A DNA stretch of 61,960 nucleotides. Origin: Acidobacteriota bacterium. Its GTDB lineage: Bacteria; Acidobacteriota; Vicinamibacteria; Vicinamibacterales; Fen-181. The notes below the pieces were generated by a model. The model was not told the origin of the DNA, searched no databases, and saw only the letters and a program-made list of their open reading frames with translations. The position numbers were made by a program, and so were the translations under genes. Each line of letters starts with the position of its first letter. The stretch's first letter is position 1. Location of the stretch: assembly GCA_003170135.1 (NCBI GenBank), contig PMZR01000133.1, positions 1 through 61,960 on the forward strand, given 5' to 3'. Of the stretch, positions 54,809-61,960 are shown piece after piece.

Positions 54809-55129
54809 AAAGCGGAGGTGCTCAAGGGCCATCTCGACCTGCTGCTCCTCGCGGCCGTCCAGGATCGCCCCGCCCACGGCTATGCCATCGCCGAACGCCT
54901 GCGCGCGCGCAGCCACGGCGCGTTCGACCTTCCCGAGGGCACGCTCTACCCCGCGCTCCACCGCCTGGAGCGGGCGGGGCTGCTGTCGAGCCGCTGGTCG
55001 GAGGTCAACGGGCGGCGCCGGCGCGTCTACCAGCTGACGGCCCGGGGCCATCGCGACCTCGCCCGGCAGGGAAAGGCGTGGCGCGACTTCGCGCGCGCCG
55101 TCCACGCGGTCGTGGAAGGCCGCGCTTGA
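54806..55129 (+). CDS. PadR family transcriptional regulator
   Basis: 107 residues from ATG 54806. Winged-helix N-terminus: LKGHLDLLLLAAVQDRPAHG, AIAERLRARS, LPEGTLYPALHRLERAGLL, then the wing RRRRVYQLTARGH. Short form with minimal dimerisation helix. Such regulators often control an adjacent membrane protein or transporter, here the small membrane protein 48 bp downstream. Confidence 0.92.
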   Translation: MKAEVLKGHLDLLLLAAVQDRPAHGYAIAERLRARSHGAFDLPEGTLYPALHRLERAGLLSSRWSEVNGRRRRVYQLTARGHRDLARQGKAWRDFARAVHAVVEGRA

Positions 55130-55177
55130 TGCGGTCCGGGCGCGCTTGCGGCGACCTTCGCGGCAGAGAGGTATCAG

Positions 55178-55486
55178 ATGCGGAATCGGGTGCTGCTCGT
55201 CCTGGCGGTCCTCATCGGTATGACAATCGCCTACGTGGACTCGCGACCGACGTGGGACGACACGGGGATCACGGCCTTCTCGATGCTGCTGGCGGCCGGC
55301 CTGTTCGGGCTCGTCGCGCCGCGGCGTGTCTGGGTGTGGGCGATCGCGGTCGGCATCTGGATTCCGGCCTACGCCATCGCGCGGACGCCCTCGATGGGCT
55401 CGGTCGCCATGCTCGTCGTCCTGGCGTTTCCGCTCGCCGGCGCCTACGCCGGCCTGGCGGTTTGCCGCGTGGTCGCGATGCGGTGA
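55178..55486 (+). CDS. Small membrane protein downstream of padR
   Basis: 102 residues with three to four hydrophobic segments (VLLVLAVLIGMTIAYV, AFSMLLAAGLFGLVAP, VWVWAIAVGIWIPAYAI and MLVVLAFPLAGAYAGLAV). No family recognised. Co-directional with padR, so probably its regulatory target. Confidence 0.7.
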   Translation: MRNRVLLVLAVLIGMTIAYVDSRPTWDDTGITAFSMLLAAGLFGLVAPRRVWVWAIAVGIWIPAYAIARTPSMGSVAMLVVLAFPLAGAYAGLAVCRVVAMR

Positions 55487-55578
55487 AATGCTGGACCGCA
55501 CGCGCTTGATTGCCACGGGCGCCGGGCACGAATCCCGGCAGCTCAGCCGCGAAGCGGTCCACAACGCGAGGCCCTGTG

Positions 55579-56583
55579 ATGCGAGCGTTTGTCCTTACAC
55601 GCTACGGCGGACCTGAATGCACGGCGCTGGCGGACGTGCCGCAGCCGTCGCCCCAAGCCGGCGAATTCCTCGTCCGCGTTCGCGCCGCCGGCCTCAACCC
55701 CGTCGATTTCAAGACGCGCGCCGGCGCGCTGAAGATCATCCGCAACTATCCGCTGCCGATCGTGATGGGCAATGAACTCTCCGGCGTCGTCGAGGCCCTT
55801 GGCCCGGGAACGACGCGCTTCGCCAAGGGCGATCCCGTGTTCGCGCGCGTGGACAAGGACGTCATGGGCGCCTTCGCCGAGTACGCCGTGGTCCACGAAG
55901 ACCACGCCGCACGGATGCCGGCGTCGCTGGACTTCCCATCAGCGGCGGCGGTGCCGCTCGCCGCGCTGACCGCACTGCAGGCGTTGCGCGACGAGTTGCA
56001 CGTCAGCGCGGGCCAGCGCGTGTTCATCCCGGGCGGCGCCGGCGGAGTGGGCACGTTCGCGATCCAGATCGCCAGGTACCTGGGCGCCCTCGTCGCGACG
56101 ACGGCCTCGCCGCGCGGCGAGGCGCTCGTCAAGCGGCTCGGTGCCGACGTGGTCATCGACTACACGCGCGAGCGCTTCGAGGACGAGCTGTCGGGCTACG
56201 ACTGCGCCGTCGATTTGCTCGGCGGCGACACGCTGGCGCGCCTGTGGTCGGTCCTCAAGCCGGGCGGACGCGTCGTTTCGATCGCCGGCATGCCGGAGCC
56301 GGTGACGGCGCGAAAGGATCTGAAACGCGGCAGCGGCCTCGCCGCGCTGTTCTGGGTCGCCAGCCTGACCACGCGGTTGCGCGCTCGGCGCCATGGCGCA
56401 AGCTATCGCTATCTGTTCATGCACCCGAGCGGCACCGACCTGGCCTATCTGGCCTCGCTGATTGACGCACGGAAGCTCGAAGTCGTGATCGACCGCGTCT
56501 TCCCGTTCGCCGAGACCAAGGAGGCGATCGCCTACCTGGAGACCGGCCACGCCAAAGGCAAAGTCGTGCTGGCGATAAGTTGA
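55579..56583 (+). CDS. Medium-chain NADP-dependent alcohol dehydrogenase/quinone reductase-type oxidoreductase
   Basis: 334 residues from ATG 55579. GroES-like domain (MRAFVLTRYGGPE, LNPVDFKTRAGALK, VMGNELSGVVEALGPG) and a Rossmann domain with VFIPGGAGGVGTFAIQIARY, LGADVVIDYTRERFED, VLKPGGRVVSIAG and ETKEAIAYLETGHAKGKVVL. No zinc-ligand cysteines, so a zinc-free enoyl/quinone reductase type. Substrate unknown. Confidence 0.9.
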   Translation: MRAFVLTRYGGPECTALADVPQPSPQAGEFLVRVRAAGLNPVDFKTRAGALKIIRNYPLPIVMGNELSGVVEALGPGTTRFAKGDPVFARVDKDVMGAFAEYAVVHEDHAARMPASLDFPSAAAVPLAALTALQALRDELHVSAGQRVFIPGGAGGVGTFAIQIARYLGALVATTASPRGEALVKRLGADVVIDYTRERFEDELSGYDCAVDLLGGDTLARLWSVLKPGGRVVSIAGMPEPVTARKDLKRGSGLAALFWVASLTTRLRARRHGASYRYLFMHPSGTDLAYLASLIDARKLEVVIDRVFPFAETKEAIAYLETGHAKGKVVLAIS

Positions 56584-56676
56584 CCGAGCCGAGTCCCGTT
56601 TCTGACGACGGGACGGACGAGGTCGACGTTATCCTTCTCGATACCGCACAAATCAGGTTCGAGTCATCGACGCCGG

Positions 56677-57141
56677 ACGAAGGTCATCGCCCTCGTCTAC
56701 ATCGCCGCCTTCGCCCCGGACAAGGGGGAATCGGTATCAACGCTCATCGCGAATCCGATTCCGGGCGAGCCTGTGCCGCCGATTCTGCCGCCACAGGACG
56801 GCTATCTCCTCCTCGATCCGGCGAAGTTCCCGGCGTCGTTTGCCGGTGACGTCGATCCGGACACGGCCGCGTTCATGGCCGATGCGCAAGTGCCGTGGGG
56901 TGTCGGCGCCCCCGAGGGCAGGATCAGCGAGGCGGCCTGGAAGTCCAAGCCGAGTTGGTACTTGCTCACCACTCAGGACAGGATGATCCCGCCCCCCGCG
57001 CAGCGGTTCATGTCAAAGCGCGCCGGTTCGGTCGTGGCCGAGGTCGCCGGGAGTCATGCGATCTACGTGTCGCAGCCGGACGCCGTTGCTGCGATCGTCG
57101 AGAAGGCTGCGAGGGAGGCGCGCGTGCCGCAGCATGCCTGA
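56677..57141 (+). pseudogene. 5'-truncated alpha/beta hydrolase
   Basis: From about 56677 one frame reads KVIALVYIAAFAPDKGES through VPPILPPQDGYLLLDPAKF, PWGVGAPEGRISEAAWKSKP and AGSHAIYVSQPDAVAAIVE, the C-terminal half of a common alpha/beta hydrolase including the catalytic His. The N-terminal half with the nucleophile is gone; the 94 bases before it match nothing. GTG 56773 could start a 122-residue fragment but not an active enzyme. Confidence 0.65.
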
Positions 57142-57227
57142 TCGTCTGCCGTTCGCGGGCGGAGAGAACCAGGGCGGGCGGCGGCAGGACGATCGGAGAG
57201 GACTGCGGGGATGGACAGCTGCTGTGG

Positions 57228-57262
57228 AAGAAAAGGGGAGCACGGTCACACCGTGCCCCCCT
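57228..57262 (-). terminator. Intrinsic terminator downstream of sdhB
   Basis: On the leftward transcript GGGGGGCACGG, loop TGTGA, CCGTGCTCCCC, then TTTTCTT: a stem of 11 with one mismatch and a T-rich tail, 40 bases past the sdhB stop. Confidence 0.75.
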
Positions 57263-57278
57263 CTTTCTGAACCCTGAT

Positions 57279-57306
57279 TTCCGACTCCGGACTCCGGACT
57301 CCTCAG
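57279..57306. repeat. TCCGGAC heptamer ladder overlapping the sdhB stop
   Basis: TTCCGAC, TCCGGAC, TCCGGAC, TCCTCAG in register; the last word contains the sdhB TGA on the opposite strand. Confidence 0.65.
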
Positions 57307-58169
57307 TCCCCTACCGCGGCTCTGACGATCTTCGGCGCATTGTCGATGGTCGGCGGCGGCGCGTCGGGGATGCCGTCTCGGCGCTTCGCGCCCGCGTGCG
57401 GGCCGGCCACCTTCGCGGGGCAGCCGTGCTTGAGCAGGTGCAGGTAGTCGAGCACCATCTCGCGCTTCATCAGTTGGATCGCCTTGGCGGGGTCCGCGCC
57501 CTTTGGACACACGCGGGAGCATTCGCCCGCATAGTGGCACCGCCACGGGCCGCGTTCGCCGGCCAGGTCACTCTTGCGCGCCTTGAACCCGCCGTCGCGC
57601 GTGTCGGCGTTGTAGCGATGCGCCTGTCCAAGCGGCATCGGCCCCGAGTAGCTGGAGTCGGTCGCATAGGTGGGGCAGGCGGCCATGCAGCAGCCGCACT
57701 TGATGCAGTAGGAGAACTGCAGGTACTGCTCGACCTCGTGGGCTGACTGGAAGAACTCGCCGGTCGGCGCGTACTGCTCGGCCCCGTCCTCGCGGATGAT
57801 GTGCGGGTGCAGCGCGGCGTGCGCGTCGAACATCGGCATCAGATCCGGCACGAGATCGCGGACGGTCTGGAAGTTCGGCAGCGGCGCGACGAGCACCAGG
57901 TTCGTGCCGAGCTCGGTGATCTGCGTATTGCACGCCAGCCGCGGCCGGCCGTTGATGAACATCCCGCACGAGCCGCACACGCCCATGCGGCACGACGAGC
58001 GCCACGCGAGCGTCGGCGACGCGGTTTCCTTGATTCGGCGCAGGCCGTCGAGCACCGTCATGCCCGCGGTGTAGGGCAGGCGGTATTCCTTCCACTGGGG
58101 CGCGCTGTCCTCCTGTGGATCGTAACGTCGGATTCGGAAGATGACGTCGGTCGGAGTATTGGTCATCAT
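57303..58169 (-). CDS. sdhB: Succinate dehydrogenase/fumarate reductase iron-sulfur subunit
   Basis: 288 residues. [2Fe-2S] ligands in SSCRMGVCGSCGMFINGRP and the following RLAC; [4Fe-4S] in YCIKCGCCMAACPTY; [3Fe-4S] and last ligands in CHYAGECSRVCPKGADPAK. A Pro-rich C-terminal tail extends the usual length by about 25 residues. Electron relay of complex II; last gene of the sdhACDB train. Confidence 0.95.
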   Translation of the reverse strand: MMTNTPTDVIFRIRRYDPQEDSAPQWKEYRLPYTAGMTVLDGLRRIKETASPTLAWRSSCRMGVCGSCGMFINGRPRLACNTQITELGTNLVLVAPLPNFQTVRDLVPDLMPMFDAHAALHPHIIREDGAEQYAPTGEFFQSAHEVEQYLQFSYCIKCGCCMAACPTYATDSSYSGPMPLGQAHRYNADTRDGGFKARKSDLAGERGPWRCHYAGECSRVCPKGADPAKAIQLMKREMVLDYLHLLKHGCPAKVAGPHAGAKRRDGIPDAPPPTIDNAPKIVRAAVGD

Positions 58170-58175
58170 CGTGTC

Positions 58176-58568
58176 CTACAGGGTGCGGGCGACGGCTTGG
58201 GTCGTCGCCAGCACGAAACTCTGCCACGCGGCCCACGTCCCCAGGACGAACAGGCCGAACCCGCCGACGAGCAGGACGGCGTTCAGCCCGCGCTTCAGCG
58301 CGGCCGCGGGGTTCAGTTCGAAGAGGATGTTGCGCAGCCCGTACAGCCCATGGAACAGGGCCGCGCCGAGCAGGACGATGTAGGTCACCAGGAAGAAGCC
58401 GCTCTTCGCCCGTTCGACGACGTTCGCCCACGCGATCGGGTGACCGCCGTGCGGGTTGAAGATCCCGACGATGGCCTCGAGGTGCATGATGACCATGTGG
58501 AGGCCGAGGAACACGAGAATGATCGCACTGGCCGCGATGTGCCAGGTCCACCAGCGTTGATCGCGCAT
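58176..58568 (-). CDS. sdhD: Complex II membrane anchor subunit
   Basis: 130 residues with three membrane helices: WHIAASAIILVFLGLHMVIM, FFLVTYIVLLGAALFHGLYG and AVLLVGGFGLFVLGTWAAWQ. His in HMVIMH and FHGLYGLRN could ligate heme b. Six bases before sdhB. Naming sdhD rather than frdD is by position. Confidence 0.85.
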   Translation of the reverse strand: MRDQRWWTWHIAASAIILVFLGLHMVIMHLEAIVGIFNPHGGHPIAWANVVERAKSGFFLVTYIVLLGAALFHGLYGLRNILFELNPAAALKRGLNAVLLVGGFGLFVLGTWAAWQSFVLATTQAVARTL

Positions 58569-58582
58569 CTCTCTGCCTCCCC

Positions 58583-59020
58583 TTACTTGAGCAGGAAGAA
58601 ATCGAGTCCGCCCAGGACGACCAGGACGGCCGCGATGAGCATCACGCCAACCGCCAGCGGCCGCTGCACGTCGACCGACGTGCGGTACGGGTAGACCGGC
58701 TCGATCGGCTTGCCGACGCCGATGCCCAGTTCGATGAGCACCAGCCGGATGCCGTTGACCGCGTGAAACGCGAACGCGACGAACACGGCATATTCTCCGA
58801 GCGTGAAGATCGTGCCGGCGACCTGCGCCATCGCCTGCTGCCAGGCCTGCTGGCCGAACGCGCGCGCCGAGGTCACGAAGATGTGCATCAGGAAATACGC
58901 CAGGAGACCGAGCCCGGTCAGGCGATGCAGCGTGTAGAGGTAGCGTTCCGCCCCCCAGCGCCCGCCGCCCAGCCAGCCCCAGATCCCGAGACGATTGGGT
59001 CGTCCTTTGTACTCCAGCAT
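58583..59020 (-). CDS. sdhC: Succinate dehydrogenase cytochrome b subunit
   Basis: 145 residues. YLYTLHRLTGLGLLAYFLMH with the conserved H-R-x-T-G, then VFVAFAFHAVNGIRLVLIEL with a heme-ligand His, and a third helix LAVGVMLIAAVLVVLGGLDF. Quinone and heme-binding anchor of complex II. Confidence 0.92.
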   Translation of the reverse strand: MLEYKGRPNRLGIWGWLGGGRWGAERYLYTLHRLTGLGLLAYFLMHIFVTSARAFGQQAWQQAMAQVAGTIFTLGEYAVFVAFAFHAVNGIRLVLIELGIGVGKPIEPVYPYRTSVDVQRPLAVGVMLIAAVLVVLGGLDFFLLK

Positions 59021-59033
59021 CAGTCCTCCGGAT

Positions 59034-59108
59034 GGGAACAGGAATCAGGAATCAGGAGCCGGGAATCAGGTGCCCCGGGTCCGATCTTCTGACTCCTGAC
59101 TCGTGGTC
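59034..59108. repeat. GGAATCA heptamer ladder with inverted arm between sdhA and sdhC
   Basis: GGGAACA, GGAATCA twice, GGAGCCG, GGAATCA, GGTGCCC (59034-59075), then TCTGACT, CCTGACT, CGTGGTC (59088-59108), partly complementary (CAGGAATCA versus TGACTCCTG). Confidence 0.75.
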
Positions 59109-59115
59109 GCTGTCC

Positions 59116-60831
59116 TCAGTACTTGCGCTCCACCGGTTTCCAGGTGTCGATCGTGACGGCCTTGTAATCGAGACGCGGGTTGCCTTCGGTCTTCCACGCC
59201 AGCGTGTGCTTCAGCCACTTCTCGTCGTCACGCGTGCTGAAATCGCGGCGGGCGTGCGCGCCGCGCGATTCCTCGCGCGCGACGGCGCCCATCACGGTGA
59301 CTTCGGCCAGATCCAGCAGGTTCTCGAGTTCCAGCGCGTGGAACAGGTTCGAGTTGTAGACGGCCGACTTGTCGTTGACAGGCGCGTGCAGCGAGCGCTC
59401 GCGAATCGTGCGGATGGTGTCGAGCGCCTTGCACAGTTCCGGCCCCTTGCGGTACACACCGACGTAGCGGTCCATCGTGGTCCGCAGGTCGCGGCGCAGC
59501 TCGTAGAGGTTCTCGGTGCCCTGCCGCTTGAACAGGGCGTCGATCGCCGCCGCGCGGGCGGTGATCTGGGCCGCGGGCAGCGGCCGGGGCGCGCCTAGGG
59601 AGGGCAGCGCCCTGGCGATCTCGCCGCCGGTGATCCCGCCCCAGGCCAGGCACTCGGCGGTGGAATTCGCGCCCAGGCGGTTCCCGCCGTGCAGCGAGAC
59701 GCACGCGACCTCGCCGGCCGCCCAGATGCCCGGGATGCGCGTCAGGCCGTCGATGTTGGTCTCGACGCCGCCCATCGAGTAGTGCGCGACCGGCCGGATC
59801 GGAATCGGCTGGGTGATGGGATCGACGCCGACGAACTTGATGCAGACCTCGCGGATGAGCGGCAGGCGCGTGTTGATCCGTTCGGCCCCGAGGTGCGTGA
59901 GGTCGAGGTGCAGGTAGTCCAGCCCGTCCGGCTGCGGGAAGCCGCGGCCTTCGAGGATCTCGGTCATCTCGGCGCGCGACACCATGTCGCGCGGCGCCAG
60001 TTCCATCTTGCTCGGCGCGTACTTCTGCATGAAGCGCTCGCCGAGGGTGTTCTTCAGGTAGCCACCCTCACCGCGGCACGCCTCGGTGATGAGGATGCCC
60101 GAGGGCACCAGGCCCGTCGGATGGAACTGGAGGAACTCCATGTCCTCGAGCGGGAGGCCCGCGCGATACGCCATCGCCATCCCGTCGCCGGTGACCGTTT
60201 CCGAGTAGGTCGTGAACCCGTACAGGGTGCCGCCGCCGCCGGTGGCGATGAGGAGCGCCTTGCCGCGCAGCGTGACCGTCTCGCCGCTGGGCGCGTGGAT
60301 GCCGAGCAGGCCCGCGAAGCCGCCATCCTCGACGAGGATGTCGGTGACGAAGAACTCGTCGTAGCGCGCGAAGCACTTGTAGCGCAGCAGCTCGTCGTAG
60401 AGCGTCTGCATCTCGAAGAAGCCGGTCTTGTCGGCCGCCAGCGTCGCGCGCGGGTACGAGTGCCCGCCGAACGGTCGCTGCGCAATCAGGCCGTGCTCGT
60501 CGCGTGTCCAGGGGATGCCCCAGTGATCGAGCAGGCGGATCTCGTTCGGCATCGCGGCGACGAAGCGGCGGACGACGTCCTGGTCGGCCAGGAAATCGGA
60601 CCCCTTCACGGTGTCCCACGCGTGCAGTTCGAGCGAATCGCCCTCGTCTGGACGGAGCACGGCCGACGTGCCGCCTTCCGCGCAGACCGAGTGGGCCCGC
60701 ATCAACTGGACCTTCGAGACGATGCCGATGTCGACCTTGCCGTCAAGCCGGTGGGAGATTTCGACCGCCGCTCGCAATCCCGCCAAACCCGCCCCGAGAA
60801 TGAGAACGTCGTGGGTCAGGCTTTGAGCCAT
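59116..60831 (-). CDS. sdhA: Succinate dehydrogenase/fumarate reductase flavoprotein subunit
   Basis: 571 residues. FAD-binding LILGAGLAGLRAAVEIS, the flavinylation His in RAHSVCAEGG, FGGHSYPRATLAADKTG, LIATGGGGTLYGF, MEFLQFHPTGLVPSGILITE, ACRGEGGYL, HYSMGGVETNIDG and GNRLGANSTAECLAWGG. Oxidises succinate (or reduces fumarate) in the TCA cycle at the inner membrane. Promoter-proximal gene, with GGAGG seven bases upstream. Confidence 0.96.
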   Translation of the reverse strand: MAQSLTHDVLILGAGLAGLRAAVEISHRLDGKVDIGIVSKVQLMRAHSVCAEGGTSAVLRPDEGDSLELHAWDTVKGSDFLADQDVVRRFVAAMPNEIRLLDHWGIPWTRDEHGLIAQRPFGGHSYPRATLAADKTGFFEMQTLYDELLRYKCFARYDEFFVTDILVEDGGFAGLLGIHAPSGETVTLRGKALLIATGGGGTLYGFTTYSETVTGDGMAMAYRAGLPLEDMEFLQFHPTGLVPSGILITEACRGEGGYLKNTLGERFMQKYAPSKMELAPRDMVSRAEMTEILEGRGFPQPDGLDYLHLDLTHLGAERINTRLPLIREVCIKFVGVDPITQPIPIRPVAHYSMGGVETNIDGLTRIPGIWAAGEVACVSLHGGNRLGANSTAECLAWGGITGGEIARALPSLGAPRPLPAAQITARAAAIDALFKRQGTENLYELRRDLRTTMDRYVGVYRKGPELCKALDTIRTIRERSLHAPVNDKSAVYNSNLFHALELENLLDLAEVTVMGAVAREESRGAHARRDFSTRDDEKWLKHTLAWKTEGNPRLDYKAVTIDTWKPVERKY

Positions 60832-60964
60832 CCGGGACCTCCGTTGGGAGTTGTATGGGGGGACCAGAAGAATGCAGGCGGGACGTGCACGAGACGCGCC
60901 TATCCGCCGAACGCGGAATTCTATCTCCTCGGGGACCGCATATGCAACCCGCGCCGCGCCCTAG

Positions 60965-60970
60965 TATAAT
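60965..60970 (+). promoter_or_regulatory. TATAAT element, candidate icd promoter
   Basis: Perfect -10 with a weak -35 (TATGCA, 18-base spacing) pointing toward icd, giving a leader near 290 bases. The 434-bp sdhA-icd gap (60832-61265) holds no gene. Confidence 0.45.
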
Positions 60971-61076
60971 GACCGGCACCGTCACATCCGGGAACGCACC
61001 GGCACGACGCACCAGGGATGGTGCAAACCGCAGAAACCTGCGAGTTGATGCGGCATCGCGCGCGAAACGGCCGGGC

Positions 61077-61097
61077 TTTTCCACAGGCTTTTCCACA
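61077..61097 (+). promoter_or_regulatory. Two tandem DnaA-box-like sites
   Basis: TTTTCCACA at 61077-61085 and 61089-61097, a 12-bp period, one mismatch each from the classic TTATCCACA box and same orientation. Could bind DnaA; alternatively a chance repeat. Confidence 0.45.
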
Positions 61098-61142
61098 GTT
61101 CGTGTGAAGATCTTGCGACCGGGAGGGGACGTGACCTAAGAC

Positions 61143-61238
61143 GTGCGGCGTGCGTTGTGCGACGTGCGGCGCGCGCACGGCGACATCGCGAACGAGCACA
61201 AAACAGGCCAGCGCTCCGGCACGACGCACGACGACACT
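61143..61238. repeat. GTGCGNN heptamer ladder with inverted arm upstream of icd
   Basis: GTGCGGC, GTGCGTT, GTGCGAC, GTGCGGC (61143-61170), and after about 50 bases GCACGAC twice (61219-61232), complementary in the core. Confidence 0.7.
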
Positions 61239-61265
61239 ACCACGCTGAATCGAAGAGGATCTGAC

Positions 61266-61960
61266 ATGCCGCACTTCACGCACTTGAAGCCCCCGACCAC
61301 CGGGACGGCGATCACCGTCAAGAACAATCAGCTGGTCGTTCCCGACGATCCGATCGTGCCCTTCATCGAAGGCGACGGCACAGGGCCGGACATCTGGCGC
61401 GCGAGCGTCCGCGTGTTCGACGCGGCCGTGCAGAATGCGTACCGCGGCAAGCGGCGTCTCGCCTGGTTCGAGGTGCTGGCGGGCGAGCGCGCCAAGCAGG
61501 TGACCGGCGAATGGCTGCCCAACGACACGCTCGAGGCCGTGCGCGCCTACAAGGTCGCCATCAAGGGACCGCTGACCACGCCGATCGGCGGCGGCATCCG
61601 CAGCCTGAACGTGACGCTGCGCCAGGTGCTGGATCTGTACGCCTGTGTCCGGCCGGTTCGCTACTTCGCCGGCACGCCCGCCCCGGTCTGTCATCCCGAG
61701 CGGATGAACGTGATGATCTTTCGCGAGAACACCGAGGACGTCTACGCGGGGATCGAGTGGGCGAAAGGGACGCCGCAGGCCGAGAAGATCATCGAGTTCC
61801 TCGCCAAGGAGATGGGCAAGCGCGTGCGGCCGGACTCGGGGATTGGCATCAAGCCGATGTCCGAGACGGGCAGCAAGCGCCTGGTGCGCATGGCCATCCG
61901 CTACGCGATCGCGCAGGGACGCAAGACGCTGACGATTGTGCACAAGGGCAACATCATGAA
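61266..61960 (+). CDS. icd: NADP-dependent isocitrate dehydrogenase, N-terminal part (runs off the right edge)
   Basis: First 231 residues from ATG 61266. IVPFIEGDGTGPDIWRAS, IKGPLTTPIGGGIRSLNVTL (substrate-binding Ser), YACVRPVRYF, MIFRENTEDVYAGIEWAKG and SGIGIKPMSETGSKRLVRMA followed by VHKGNIM match E. coli-type Icd. TCA-cycle enzyme, divergent from sdhA, so two TCA units share this intergenic region. Confidence 0.95.
   Translation, partial: MPHFTHLKPPTTGTAITVKNNQLVVPDDPIVPFIEGDGTGPDIWRASVRVFDAAVQNAYRGKRRLAWFEVLAGERAKQVTGEWLPNDTLEAVRAYKVAIKGPLTTPIGGGIRSLNVTLRQVLDLYACVRPVRYFAGTPAPVCHPERMNVMIFRENTEDVYAGIEWAKGTPQAEKIIEFLAKEMGKRVRPDSGIGIKPMSETGSKRLVRMAIRYAIAQGRKTLTIVHKGNIM

Overview
The window is high-GC DNA from a Gram-negative bacterium. 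Gene order and protein style (a pilMNOPQ operon followed by a PKD-repeat lipoprotein, a Kdo/LPS operon with lapB, rplM-rpsI-rpsB-tsf-pyrH-frr, and an sdhA-C-D-B cluster) resemble Acidobacteriota, perhaps class Vicinamibacteria. That placement is inference from gene content, not a computed phylogeny.

Left accessory part (1-17.7 kb). A leftward gene train encodes an SNF2-type helicase with a C-terminal DUF3883 nuclease-like domain, RmuC, a KTSC-domain protein, an OLD-like ATPase/TOPRIM protein and the first half of a DUF1156 DNA methylase that runs off the window. This looks like a restriction/defence operon. Upstream of it are a serine recombinase and a ribbon-helix-helix protein whose start codon overlaps a palindrome. 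Further right lies a 2036-residue secreted RHS/YD-repeat protein with internal FG-GAP repeats. It is followed by a four-helix membrane protein in the place where an immunity gene would sit, and preceded by a small secreted protein.

Satellite-like element (about 18.7-25.0 kb). Co-directional genes encode an HTH protein, an AlpA-type regulator, a TOPRIM protein, a RepA-like ATPase, a terminase small subunit plus a decayed second copy, an excisionase and a tyrosine integrase. The integrase abuts a tRNA-Ala(CGC) gene and its 3' end reads into it. There are replication, packaging-recognition and integration genes but no capsid or tail genes, as in phage satellites (PICI-like). The left attachment site was not found.

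Core chromosome (25-62 kb). Rightward pfkA faces the leftward operon rplM-rpsI-rpsB-tsf-pyrH-frr, which has a near-consensus promoter. Diverging from that operon is pilMNOPQ with two lipoproteins and a TPR protein, then an Xaa-Pro peptidase, accBC, thiE, a TrkA-type channel, an amino-acid permease and folD. Running leftward are coaE, lapB, kdsC, kdsD, kdsA, pyrG and kdsB, a near-complete CMP-Kdo supply line. A PadR regulator with strong palindromes, an oxidoreductase, a hydrolase remnant, sdhACDB and the start of icd complete the window.

The most striking non-genic signal is a family of imperfect seven-base tandem ladders at 14 or more places. Nearly all are intergenic. Each has its own word, and many have a reverse-complement second arm able to form a hairpin. 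Some overlap stop codons or enter genes (kdsA, coaE).
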